A stretch of DNA of 64,000 bases from Fimbriimonas planktonicus (lineage in GTDB: Bacteria > Armatimonadota > Fimbriimonadia > Fimbriimonadales > Fimbriimonadaceae): NCBI GenBank assembly GCA_965234685.1, contig OZ248539.1, positions 1,612,001 to 1,676,000 of the forward strand, read 5' to 3'. This document shows, one piece after another, positions 52,810 to 61,121 of the stretch. How positions within the stretch are numbered: position 1 is the stretch's first letter; every line of letters starts with the position of its first letter. Below the pieces are notes generated by a model that was not told the origin of the DNA, ran no database searches, and saw only the letters and a program-made list of their open reading frames with translations. The translations under genes were made by a program, and so were the position numbers.

Positions 52810-53336
52810 CGGCGCAGTTTACACCTCGTCCAAAATCATTTGTCAATCTTTCTGCCGTGCTTAAGAACTTTTCGGTTCATAGCGACTCACTTATAATGTG
52901 TCCGGTGTAAGTATTTTGAATTATTATGCGCGTCTTTGCTCTGCTACGTTGAGCTTGCCGCACGTCGGCAGTTCCTTGCTGAGCATCGTCGCTGAGTCCT
53001 CTAGCTTAGGAGCACTTACGATAGAGCGTCGCATAACCATGAGACTTAATGAGAAGTCGTCCGAGGGCTACGGCACAGCGCCCCGTAACAGTCTCAACCA
53101 TCCCGAACTGGGTCACGCGTCAGGAACCGCTCCGTCGCTGGTTCGTAGTGCCGATGCCCCAGTTACTGGTCCTGGCTCTCCGCATCCGATTGGTAGCCCA
53201 AGTTGACCGCAAATCCCGCCTGCGTGTTCGTCGCCCCCGTCCGGCTCACCGCCCCTTAAAATTTTTGTTCGTGTTCACCACGTCAACCCTAGAACCTTTT
53301 GGCGAGCAAGTACGTCCTACTCTGTAGGATGGCTCA
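52810..53336. other. 527-nt gene-poor stretch in the island
   Basis: No intact gene is seen. It holds the leaderless -10 of the GrpE-like gene at its left end (TAAACT, 52816-52821 on the minus strand), an Rhs remnant at 53046-53219, and at its right end the -10 of the toxin gene (TAGGAT, 53325-53330). The remaining short frames have no recognisable content. Confidence 0.6.
53046..53219 (-). pseudogene. Rhs-repeat core remnant
   Basis: Minus-strand frame from 53219 reads NLGYQSDAES, stop, LGHRHYEPATERFLTRDPV, RDG, stop, DCYGALCRSPRTTSH, stop. The LG-R-Y-P-T-RFLTRDP block is the conserved end of the Rhs/YD-repeat shell, just before the variable toxin tip. At least three in-frame stops and the loss of the repeats show it is a decayed scrap. 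Recognised by eye from the family consensus. Confidence 0.75.
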
Positions 53337-53708
53337 ATGAGTGGTTCGTACCTCTTCATCGAGGCCATCGACTTTACGCGGAGCGTAAGACGCTACTTCG
53401 GTAGCGACGAAAGTTACGCGGAATTTCAGCTGGAACTGGCAATGCAACCGGACCGAGGATCCGTCATCACCGGTGCCGCCCCGCTTCGAAAACTGAGATG
53501 GAGCGACACTCGACGCGGAATGGGAAAACGAGGCGGGCTGAGGGTGATCTACATCCACATCCCTGAAATAATGGTCCTTTTCATGCTCGATGTGTACGGA
53601 AAGGACGAGGCTGACGACCTGACCGGAGCCGAGAAGAAGGAACTCCAAACGTTCGCCCATGAACTTGTTGAAGAATTGAAAGCACGAAGCAAACGAAGAA
53701 GACTATGA
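53337..53708 (+). CDS. RelE/HigB-like toxin
   Basis: 123 aa, ATG 6 nt after TAGGAT. Pattern of NadS/HigB-partner RelE toxins: an early hydrophobic start, LRKLRWSDTRRGMGKRGGLRVIYIHIPEI (basic strand-loop-strand), MLDVYGKDEADDLT, then a long C-terminal helix. These are ribosome-dependent mRNA interferases of the type II toxin-antitoxin class. The toxin precedes its antitoxin, as in higBA. Overlaps the next gene by 4 bp. Confidence 0.85.
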   Translation: MSGSYLFIEAIDFTRSVRRYFGSDESYAEFQLELAMQPDRGSVITGAAPLRKLRWSDTRRGMGKRGGLRVIYIHIPEIMVLFMLDVYGKDEADDLTGAEKKELQTFAHELVEELKARSKRRRL

Positions 53709-54028
53709 ACACCCAAGTTAAAAGAGCACCACTCGCCCAGCGACTTAAGCAAGGCCTTGTCGAGGGCATCGAGTACGCCCGAGGCGAGGCAACTCTCGCC
53801 ACGACCCTCGTGCCGATCGGTCGCTCCTTCACCGGTGAAGAGGTCGCGGCGATTCGAACCCGTCGCCGCATGAGTCAGGCGCAGTTTGCAAACCTGCTTG
53901 CCGTCAACGTCAAGACCCTTCAAAGTTGGGAGCAAGGCGTCAGAAAGCCCAGCAAGCCGACCATGCGGCTCCTTCAAATCTTTGATTCACCCGAAGATTT
54001 TCGCGCCGTTCTGGTCCCCGGAGATTGA
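53705..54028 (+). CDS. XRE-family antitoxin (NadS/HigA-like)
   Basis: 107 aa. A linker helix (LAQRLKQGLVEGIEYARGE), then a helix-turn-helix of the XRE type: EEVAAIRTRRRMSQAQFANLLAVNVKTLQSWEQGVRKPSKPTMRLLQI. The turn (SQAQFANLL to TLQSWEQG) is the recognition pair. It should neutralise the upstream RelE-like toxin and repress the operon. Coupled by a 4-bp overlap. About 180 bp of noncoding sequence follow before the tRNA. Confidence 0.88.
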   Translation: MNTQVKRAPLAQRLKQGLVEGIEYARGEATLATTLVPIGRSFTGEEVAAIRTRRRMSQAQFANLLAVNVKTLQSWEQGVRKPSKPTMRLLQIFDSPEDFRAVLVPGD

Positions 54029-54209
54029 CGAATCGCGACCTAGGGCTACCGAAAATGGAAATACTTGGTTGACTTCGGCCGTCCGCGTGCCCTATTGAGA
54101 TGGATAGGCCCAAGACGTTGAAAACATAAAATTTACACTCGGCCCTAAGGCGGGAGCATTTATAAATAAATTTCGATCCGCGAAAGAGGGCGGAACAAAA
54201 CTCAGAAAA

Positions 54210-54285
54210 TGGCGCGCTCGAGAGGACTCGAACCTCCGACCCCCAGCTCCGCAAGCTGATGCTCTATCCACTGAGCTACGAGCGC
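54210..54285 (-). tRNA. tRNA-Arg (anticodon GCG)
   Basis: Full cloverleaf on the minus strand: acceptor GCGCTCG/CGAGCGC, D-stem GCTC/GAGC, anticodon stem TCAGC/GCTGG with loop TTGCGGA (anticodon GCG, reads CGC), T-stem GGAGG/CCTCT with loop TTCGAGT, encoded 3' CCA. 76 nt. Its 3' end faces the AT-richer island to the left, the usual orientation for integration at a tRNA. TAATCT lies 10 nt upstream and may be its -10. Confidence 0.95.
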
Positions 54286-54298
54286 GTGATGGAAGAGA

Positions 54299-55216
54299 TT
54301 ACCCGACCGCGGGCGACCAAGGGAGGCGCAACAGCTTCGAACCTGCCGACCCAACCAGCAGCTGAGCCCCGTCGGGCGTAAATTTCATCGTCAGCGGCCG
54401 CTCGCCAAAAAGGTCAAACCGGGCGATCTCTTCGCCCGAATACCGGTGCGCCACCACCTGGTCCCGGTCGGCAATCACAAAGGCCGCTTCCGTTGGGTGG
54501 CACTGCACCAAAGGCAACCCGGTGCCAACTTCCACCTTCGCCTCCGCCTTGCCGGTCTCGAGGTTCCAAACGTGGGCGTAGTGCAAAGACCGCGTCACCG
54601 CATAAGGATGCGACTCCGAGGCATCGAAGCCATAAATCCGCTCCGGCATCCGAATCCGCGCCCGCCGAACCTTCGCGTGCATCGACCATCGGGTCAGACT
54701 AAAACTGTCCGTCCCGACGATCTCGTCCCGCGCAATCTTCAGCTGCCGCGGCGCATCGTTCGCGTGCCAAATCACCGCGATCCGGCCATCGCTAGTCCAC
54801 TGCACCACGCTGCCGTTATCAAAGCTAGCTGCAATCCGACCTTCACCGGCCGAAACCGAAAGGGGAGAAACGACCAAAAAGCCAAACGACCGCGGCGGCG
54901 TATATGACCAAACCGGCTTGGCAGATGCCACGGAGAACGCAACCACGGAATCATTGATCGCCGCAACCAGCAGGGCGTCGTCATCAGAAAAGGCGAGACC
55001 GCGGATCCGATCAATCGGCCGCAGCAAGCAACTTTCCGACCGAAGCCCGGAGCTCCAAAGTCGATTCCCATCGAACTCCAGGTGAATCGCCAGCGACGTA
55101 TCGGCCGTGGCAATAAAACGTCCACTCCTGGAAACCGCAATCTGCCCAACGCCCGGCACGGATACCAAAGAATGCGATATCTGGGCCGGGAGCGAGGATG
55201 GAACCATGGACATCAC
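54299..55216 (-). CDS. WD40/quinoprotein-type propeller protein
   Basis: 305 aa from GTG 55216, chosen because TACCGT lies 6 nt upstream. Repeats of strand-turn-strand with endings such as GQIAVSRSGRFIATAD, GLAFSDDDALLVAA, VVQWTSDGRIAVIW, VAHRYSGEEIARFDL and MKFTPDGAQLLVG point to about six WD-like blades. No signal peptide is clear. A cytoplasmic interaction platform is likely; no partner is evident in the neighbourhood. It ends 13 bp before the tRNA. Confidence 0.75.
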   Translation of the reverse strand: MMSMVPSSLPAQISHSLVSVPGVGQIAVSRSGRFIATADTSLAIHLEFDGNRLWSSGLRSESCLLRPIDRIRGLAFSDDDALLVAAINDSVVAFSVASAKPVWSYTPPRSFGFLVVSPLSVSAGEGRIAASFDNGSVVQWTSDGRIAVIWHANDAPRQLKIARDEIVGTDSFSLTRWSMHAKVRRARIRMPERIYGFDASESHPYAVTRSLHYAHVWNLETGKAEAKVEVGTGLPLVQCHPTEAAFVIADRDQVVAHRYSGEEIARFDLFGERPLTMKFTPDGAQLLVGSAGSKLLRLPWSPAVG

Positions 55217-55294
55217 TACGTTACGGTAAATCCTAGCCGGAATCAACCTTCCTAGGCCCTACGGCCCCCAAAAAAGCAACCGTAAAATACGCCG

Positions 55295-56134
55295 GTGAGC
55301 GAGAATCTGATCTCATTCCTCGTCAATCAACGCGAGGCCTACTGCTTCCCGCCCAGCTTTCGGGCGGATGTGGAAGATTTCGGGCGAAAAACGCTGGCTT
55401 TGCTTTTTCCACACTTCGCCGAAGAAGCCAATTGTGAAGTCTCGCAAATCGAGGCCCTCGTCTCACAGTTGAGCGGAGACTTTGCCGAACTCCTAAACCG
55501 CGTCGAAAGCGCGCTCGAGATCACCCTCGACCACGAAGGGCTCGAAACCGCCTTCTTCGGCAGCCTCACCGACCTCATTGAGCAACTCGAGTTCGACGCC
55601 AAAGCCATGGCCGAGGGCGACCCCGCCGCCCAAAGCGTAGACGAAGTCAAGCTCGCCTACCCCGGCTTCCGGGCCATCGCCATCTACCGCGTCGCCCACC
55701 TGCTCCACGGCGTTGATATTCCGCTCCTCCCGCGCCTGCTGACTGAATTAGCGCACCGCGAAACCGGCATCGACATCCACCCCGGCGCCATCATCGGACG
55801 CTCGTTCTGCATCGACCACGGCACCGGCGTCGTCATCGGCGAAACCGCCGTCATCGGCAATGGCGTCAAGATTTACCAAGGCGTCACCCTCGGCGCGCTC
55901 ACGGTTCAAAAGGCCCTCGCCGACATGAAGCGTCACCCGACCATCGGCGACAACACGGTGCTCTATGCAAATGCCACCGTGCTCGGAGGCGAGACCGTGA
56001 TTGGCCACGACTGCGTCATCGGCGCCAATGCCTGGGTGACAAAGTCGGTCCCGCCTTTCAACATCGTAGGCCGAGATGCCGAATTTCGCCCCAGGCGGTC
56101 AATCGAAGACGGGGATTTGGAGTATTTCATTTGA
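55295..56134 (+). CDS. cysE: Serine O-acetyltransferase
   Basis: 279 aa. GTG is 6 nt after TAAAAT. A helical N-terminal domain (to about residue 145, YPGFRAIAIYRVAHLLHG) precedes hexapeptide repeats with the catalytic Asp-His (FCIDHGTGVVIGETAVIG), the CoA-binding loop (IYQGVTLGALT), and VLYANATVLGGETVIGHDCVIGANAWV. It makes O-acetylserine, the substrate of cysteine synthase. The gene for that enzyme follows 40 bp downstream, which supports the assignment. It is distinct from the related protein at 20976. Confidence 0.93.
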   Translation: MSENLISFLVNQREAYCFPPSFRADVEDFGRKTLALLFPHFAEEANCEVSQIEALVSQLSGDFAELLNRVESALEITLDHEGLETAFFGSLTDLIEQLEFDAKAMAEGDPAAQSVDEVKLAYPGFRAIAIYRVAHLLHGVDIPLLPRLLTELAHRETGIDIHPGAIIGRSFCIDHGTGVVIGETAVIGNGVKIYQGVTLGALTVQKALADMKRHPTIGDNTVLYANATVLGGETVIGHDCVIGANAWVTKSVPPFNIVGRDAEFRPRRSIEDGDLEYFI

Positions 56135-56174
56135 GAATCCTCACTTTCGCCGATTGCGGCGCAACCATACAGCA

Positions 56175-57086
56175 ATGAAAGCAAACTCAGTTTTAGAAAC
56201 CATCGGCGGCACGCCCCACGTTCGGATCAACCGACTCTTCGATCCCCGCGTCAACGTTTACATCAAACTTGAGCGAGCCAACCCAGGCGGCAGCATCAAA
56301 GACCGAATCGCACTCAGCATGATTGAAGCCGCCGAAAAGTCCGGCGATCTGAAGCCCGGCGGAACGATCATCGAACCGACCTCCGGCAACACCGGCATCG
56401 GCCTCGCCATGGTCGCCGCCGTAAAGGGCTACCCCTTGGTCCTCGTGATGCCCGAATCCATGAGCATCGAGCGCCGCCGCCTCATGGCCGCCTACGGAGC
56501 CACCTTTGAACTCACCCCGCGCGAAAAGGGCATGAGGGGCGCCATCGAAAAAGCCCGCGAACTCGTTGCAGCCACCGAGAACAGCTGGATGCCGATGCAG
56601 TTCGATAACCCGGCCAACATCTCCATCCACCGCGAAACCACCGCCCAAGAAATCCTCGCCGACTTCCCTGAAGGCGTCGATTACGTCATCACTGGCGTAG
56701 GCACCGGCGGCCACATCACCGGCGTGGCCGAAGTCCTAAAGGAGAAGTTTCCCAACACCAAGATCTTCGCGGTCGAACCCGAAAAGTCCCCGGTCATCTC
56801 CGGCGGCGCGCCGTCGCCCCACAAGCTCCAAGGCATCGGCGCGGGCTTTATCCCGTCCAACCTGCACGTTGACTTGCTGGACGGCGTCATTCAGGTCTCA
56901 GAAGAGGACGCCTTCACCTACGCGCAGCGTGCGGCGAAGGAAGAGGGCCTTTTCATCGGCACATCCTCCGGCGCATCACTCGCTGCCGTCGCCAATAAAC
57001 TCGCAGAGATCCCAGACGGCGCGACGGTCCTCACCTTCTGCTACGACACCGGTGAGCGGTACCTGAGCATCGAAGGCCTCTTCTAA
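56175..57086 (+). CDS. cysK: Cysteine synthase A (O-acetylserine sulfhydrylase)
   Basis: 303 aa from ATG 56175, giving MKANSVLETIGGTPHVRINRL, the standard N terminus; the in-frame ATG 99 bp upstream would overlap cysE and is rejected. PLP Lys in PGGSIKDRIA (about residue 42), phosphate loop TSGNTGIGLA, GTGGHITGVAE and the C-terminal GTSSGASLA. It replaces the acetyl group of O-acetylserine with sulfide to give cysteine. It sits just after cysE in one operon, and its stop overlaps by 4 bp the converging 5'-nucleotidase gene. Confidence 0.95.
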   Translation: MKANSVLETIGGTPHVRINRLFDPRVNVYIKLERANPGGSIKDRIALSMIEAAEKSGDLKPGGTIIEPTSGNTGIGLAMVAAVKGYPLVLVMPESMSIERRRLMAAYGATFELTPREKGMRGAIEKARELVAATENSWMPMQFDNPANISIHRETTAQEILADFPEGVDYVITGVGTGGHITGVAEVLKEKFPNTKIFAVEPEKSPVISGGAPSPHKLQGIGAGFIPSNLHVDLLDGVIQVSEEDAFTYAQRAAKEEGLFIGTSSGASLAAVANKLAEIPDGATVLTFCYDTGERYLSIEGLF

Positions 57087-58609
57087 CGCGACTCAACAAT
57101 CCGCGCTTCTGGCTTCAGGTCCAGCGGATTGTTTGCCTTAAGGAACGCAATCAGCGCGTCGATATCGAGATTCCCCGTGTCGACGCGTTTGCCTTTCGCG
57201 TTCTTCAAAACCTCATGCCCGTCGCCGCCGCTCGCGATGAACGAGTTCAGCGCCACGGTGTAGCTCTTCGCGACATTAAGCATCTCGCCACCTACTTTGA
57301 CTTCAACCACTTTGCCGCCGACAACCTTATAGGAAGTCCCGCGACTCGGGAGCAACCGTCCGCCCTTTCCGACGCCGAACTGGATGCTATCCAGAATCTC
57401 TTGTCCGGTGAGTTCGAGTAGGACGATGGTGTTACTGAACGGCACAACCCCAATGGCCTCGCCATAGGTAATCGTTCCAGCATCGATGCTCGACCGAACT
57501 CCGCCGGCGTTCGTAAATGCGGCCACCGCGCCTTGCTTCTTGGCTGCCTCAAGCATCGAGTCCGCAATCACGTTCCCCATCAAGCTTTCGCCGGTTGCGT
57601 TTGGTTCCTTCGAAATCTCGCCCTTCGTTTCGCCGACCGGTTGGTTTCCGAGATCGGCAATCGGTCGCTTCAGCGCGTCGACAACCGATTTCACCGCGAG
57701 ATCCTCCTCGATGGTTTCATCCACGACAATCGGTTTCGCGTCATAAACCCGAACGACTTCTCCCTTTTCATCAAAATCCGCCTTAAAGCGGCCAAGCAAC
57801 TTGCCCCATTCCCAGGCTTGGAAAACGTAGACCGTCCGTCCGGTCGAGTCCTTAACCGGCGTTGGATACTCGCCGCGAGATGCCGGGAAACCGGGCGCGG
57901 TCGCCTCGCCAATCAGCGAGTGCGAGTGCCCACCCACCACCAAATCTACGTGGCGTAGCTTCTTGACCAGCGCGATATCCTCGGCGTATCCGATGTGCGT
58001 AAGCAGCACGATCTTATTCACCCCGCGCTTCACGAGGGCGTCAATTTCGGCCTGGACGCTGGCGACAATCGGCTTCAGCGTGACGGTATCTCCCGGCGAA
58101 CTGATGGACTTCAGGTCCTCCGTAACCGCGCCCACGATGCCGACCTCTTCCCCGCCAACTTTCAGCACCGTGGAAGGCTTCACGACGTCCTTCAAGCTCG
58201 GTTCTTTAGAAAAATCTAGGTTTGCGGATAGAACCGGGAAGGTCGCATTTTTCGAGAACCGCGCAATCGGCGGAATCCCGCGGTCGAACTCGTGGTTACC
58301 CAGCGCCACCGCATCGGGGCGAATAGCGTTCAGCGCAGCCAAGTCGGCCATGCCTTCGTAAACGTTAAAGAACAACGTGCCCTGGAAGATGTCGCCGGCA
58401 TTCAGAAAGATCGGATTCGGGTCCTCGGCGCGGTACTTCTTGACGAGGGTGGCCATTCTCGCGTAGCCGCCATATGGCTTCCGGCTAATGTTCACCGGCT
58501 CTAGGTGACTGTGCAGATCGTTGTTGTGAAGAACGGTAATCGTGATCGGCCGATCGGCCAGAGCGAGCGTTGCGGTTGCACAACAAATAAGAGCCGCGAG
58601 AAGGCGCAT
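57083..58609 (-). CDS. 5'-nucleotidase/UshA-like exported phosphohydrolase
   Basis: 508 aa. Signal peptide (LLAALICCATATLALA), then the metal site of the N-terminal domain: LHNNDLHSHLEP, NAGDIFQGTLFF, LGNHEFDRGI, LTHIGYAED, VGGHSHSLI. The C-terminal substrate domain carries NAGGVRSSIDAG and FSNTIVLLELTGQEILD. It hydrolyses nucleotides (5'-nucleotidase or cyclic phosphodiesterase) in the periplasm. CAAAAT lies 5 nt before the ATG, a modest -10. Normal full length for the family. Confidence 0.92.
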   Translation of the reverse strand: MRLLAALICCATATLALADRPITITVLHNNDLHSHLEPVNISRKPYGGYARMATLVKKYRAEDPNPIFLNAGDIFQGTLFFNVYEGMADLAALNAIRPDAVALGNHEFDRGIPPIARFSKNATFPVLSANLDFSKEPSLKDVVKPSTVLKVGGEEVGIVGAVTEDLKSISSPGDTVTLKPIVASVQAEIDALVKRGVNKIVLLTHIGYAEDIALVKKLRHVDLVVGGHSHSLIGEATAPGFPASRGEYPTPVKDSTGRTVYVFQAWEWGKLLGRFKADFDEKGEVVRVYDAKPIVVDETIEEDLAVKSVVDALKRPIADLGNQPVGETKGEISKEPNATGESLMGNVIADSMLEAAKKQGAVAAFTNAGGVRSSIDAGTITYGEAIGVVPFSNTIVLLELTGQEILDSIQFGVGKGGRLLPSRGTSYKVVGGKVVEVKVGGEMLNVAKSYTVALNSFIASGGDGHEVLKNAKGKRVDTGNLDIDALIAFLKANNPLDLKPEARIVESR

Positions 58610-58628
58610 GGCTCATTTTGTCCGACGA

Positions 58629-59321
58629 TTAGGCCGAAAGTCTGGTTGGCGCGCTAATTTGCACATCCACCCCCGGCGACCAAACCGCATGCGCCGGTGA
58701 CTGACCAGACGCAACTTGAAAACCCGCCGCCGAAAGTAACCCGTCCTCTACCAAAGCCGACTCGACGTCCGAGAACGTATACGGTTCATGCCGAACCAGC
58801 CCCGTCATCACCACGCCTTTTCGCACGGCGAACAAGCGATATCGCTCTAACAAGAACGCTTCCAACGAGTCAGGAGACGCGGTTCGCAATTCCGACGCCG
58901 TGCTCACCACAACCTTGGAGGAAATCGTCCCCCGCTGGCAGTGATACTCAAACTCGTTCCCCCGCCGGACCAGGCTCATCTTCGCCGGAAAGTACGGCAA
59001 ACCGAAAGTCGCCCGCGCAATCCGGCAAGCGGTTGGACTCTCGGCGTCGAGGCTATAGAACCAAACCCCGGTCTGGCCATTCGGAGCAATCACGTACGTC
59101 CGCACGTTCGTTTCCAAAAAGTGGCTGAGCTTTGGCACGGCCGGCAATCCAATCGGCCGCACGTTCATCATGCGAAACGGCACCAGTCCGACGAACGCCC
59201 GATTCTGAAAAGTGTGGACGCGGAATCCATCCGGCAAGGTGGCGTGCACCTGCGCCGGATCGAACTCGTAATGAACAAACGCCAGATGCCGCCATTGCTG
59301 GCGCATCACGGTGAGGCTCAT
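58629..59321 (-). CDS. DUF2071 (YqjF-like) protein
   Basis: 230 aa. ATG overlaps the stop of the upstream carB-half gene (ATGA). LAFVHYEFDPAQVHATLPDGFRVHTF at the start and FVGLVPFRMMNVRP, NVRTYV, GVWFYSLDAESPTACRIARATFGLPYF in the middle are the DUF2071 signature, an acetoacetate-decarboxylase-like fold of unknown function. It is a soluble protein. Co-translation with carB is odd, as there is no known functional link; it is probably carried on the same message. Confidence 0.87.
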   Translation of the reverse strand: MSLTVMRQQWRHLAFVHYEFDPAQVHATLPDGFRVHTFQNRAFVGLVPFRMMNVRPIGLPAVPKLSHFLETNVRTYVIAPNGQTGVWFYSLDAESPTACRIARATFGLPYFPAKMSLVRRGNEFEYHCQRGTISSKVVVSTASELRTASPDSLEAFLLERYRLFAVRKGVVMTGLVRHEPYTFSDVESALVEDGLLSAAGFQVASGQSPAHAVWSPGVDVQISAPTRLSA

Positions 59322-61003
59322 ACCAGCGCCGGGCTCACGGCGTCGTCCTCTTGCTCAAAGGTGCCGTAATAGTAAGGGGTCCGAGACTCAAACTCGCCCG
59401 CGCAGGTGTCCACCATCTTAAAGACCGGCATAACCTGTTGACGCTTGACCTCTTGTCGCACTTGCTCCAGGAACGGCTCATCTGATACGTTCTGCGTGAG
59501 CAGAGCCCGAATCGTTGGCGACGGGAATCCGATGATAAACGCCTCGTGGATCAAGCTCGCGATGGGCTCCGTTTGGCCGAGGGTTTCGCCAGCGCGAACG
59601 AGGCGCTGCTCGATGGCCAACAATCGCTCGATCTTTCTCAAAAACCACTTATCCACCCGGCAAGTTCGGTTCACGTCGTCCACCGTCCAACCTCGTCGAA
59701 GCCCTTCAGCAATCGCCCAAAGCCGCTCGTCGGTCGGCTGCTTGATCGCGTAGCGAAGGTCCTCATCCGACATCGCATCCGTCCCCTGGAACTTCGGGTG
59801 ACGCAGGTCCTTGCTCTTAACTTCCAGTCCGCGAATCGCCTTCATGAACGCTGCTTCAAACGAGCGATCAATCGCCATCACTTCGCCGGTGGCCTTCATC
59901 TGGGTGAACAAGGTTCGATCTCCACCGGCAAACTTATCAAACGGCCAGCGTGGAATCTTGACGACGCAGTAGTCCAGTGCAGGCTCAAAAGCCGCTACCG
60001 TGGTTCCGGTGACTTGGTTCTGAATCTGGTCCAGGGTCAAGCCAACGGCAATCTTCGCGGCGACCCGGGCAATTGGGTAGCCGGTCGCCTTTGATGCCAG
60101 CGCCGATGAGCGCGAAACGCGGGGGTTGACCTCGATGATGTAGTAGTCGAAGCTCTCGGGGTTCAGCGCCATCTGCACGTTACAGCCGCCTTCGATTCCC
60201 AGCGCGTTGATGATCTTCAGCGATGCCGTGCGCATCATGTGATATTCAAGATCGCTGAGGGTTTGGCTCGGCGCAACAACGATGGAGTCTCCGGTGTGGA
60301 CGCCCATCGGGTCGAAGTTCTCCATGTTGCAGACCGTGATGCAGGTTCCGTTCTTGTCACGCATCACCTCGTACTCAATCTCCTTCCATCCGAGGAGCGA
60401 GCGTTCGACCATGATCTGCGACCGCATGGAGAGTTTGAGCCCCTTCCGGCCGATCTCCATCAATTCTTCGGGGGTGTTCGCGATTCCACCGCCGGTTCCG
60501 CCCAACGTGTACGCCGGGCGAATGATGCAAGGGTAAGGGACAACATCGAGCACCGCACGCAGGTCGTCTTCGGTGCCGATGATCCAGCTTTCGGGAACTG
60601 GCTCTTTGATCTCGCGCATCAGGTTGCGGAAGCTCTCGCGATCCTCCGCCTTCTTAATCGCGCTGAGAGGAGTTCCGAGAACCTTAACGTTGTATTTTTC
60701 GAGGATCCCGGCGTCTTCAAGCTGAGTCGCCAGGTTCAATCCGGTCTGCCCGCCGAGGGTCGGTAGCAACGCATCGGGCTTTTCTCGGGCGATCACCCGC
60801 TCGCAGAAGTCGACATTCAGCGGCTCAATGTAAAGCGCATCCGCGACCCCAGGGTCGGTCATGATCGTGGCCGGGTTGCTGTTGATGAGGACCACCTCGT
60901 GGCCTTCCTCTTTCAGACTCTTGCAGGCTTGGGTTCCCGCGTAATCGAACTCCGCCGCTTGGCCAATGACGATTGGCCCAGAGCCGATGACAAGGACTTT
61001 CAT
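59318..61003 (-). CDS. carB: Carbamoyl-phosphate synthase large subunit, N-terminal half only
   Basis: 561 aa, against about 1070 in the standard CarB. It contains the first ATP-grasp (carboxyphosphate) unit (VLVIGSGPIVIGQAAEFDYAG, RPAYTLGGTGGGIA, IIEVNPRVSRSSALASKATG) and the oligomerisation domain, ending VFKMVDTCAGEFESRTPYYY, the place where normal CarB continues into its second half. The stop codon is followed at once by an unrelated gene, so the carbamoyl-phosphate half is encoded elsewhere. This fits the split CarB type known from Aquifex and methanogens. TATACT is 8 nt before the ATG. carA is 2 kb upstream on the same strand. Confidence 0.93.
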   Translation of the reverse strand: MKVLVIGSGPIVIGQAAEFDYAGTQACKSLKEEGHEVVLINSNPATIMTDPGVADALYIEPLNVDFCERVIAREKPDALLPTLGGQTGLNLATQLEDAGILEKYNVKVLGTPLSAIKKAEDRESFRNLMREIKEPVPESWIIGTEDDLRAVLDVVPYPCIIRPAYTLGGTGGGIANTPEELMEIGRKGLKLSMRSQIMVERSLLGWKEIEYEVMRDKNGTCITVCNMENFDPMGVHTGDSIVVAPSQTLSDLEYHMMRTASLKIINALGIEGGCNVQMALNPESFDYYIIEVNPRVSRSSALASKATGYPIARVAAKIAVGLTLDQIQNQVTGTTVAAFEPALDYCVVKIPRWPFDKFAGGDRTLFTQMKATGEVMAIDRSFEAAFMKAIRGLEVKSKDLRHPKFQGTDAMSDEDLRYAIKQPTDERLWAIAEGLRRGWTVDDVNRTCRVDKWFLRKIERLLAIEQRLVRAGETLGQTEPIASLIHEAFIIGFPSPTIRALLTQNVSDEPFLEQVRQEVKRQQVMPVFKMVDTCAGEFESRTPYYYGTFEQEDDAVSPALV

Positions 61004-61046
61004 CGGGCTACAGTATACGTGGGTAGCGAAATAGAAAAATCCCGGC

Positions 61047-61075
61047 TTGGAATCCTGACTTCAATGATATATAAT
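61047..61075 (+). promoter_or_regulatory. Promoter of the pseudopilin gene
   Basis: TTGGAA (61047-61052), 17-bp spacer, TATAAT (61070-61075). It predicts a transcript start near 61082 and a 40-nt leader, unlike the leaderless genes. It is in the 118-bp gap between the divergent carB and pseudopilin genes. Confidence 0.7.
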
Positions 61076-61121
61076 TGCGGCATTCCGGCTCCGCTGGCCG
61101 CGCCGAGAGTTTCTGGTATCT

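Noticed and set aside
52898..53327. Plus-strand frames of 90-100 codons between the GrpE-like gene and the toxin gene
   Set aside because: They are the opposite strand of an Rhs remnant and show no family features.
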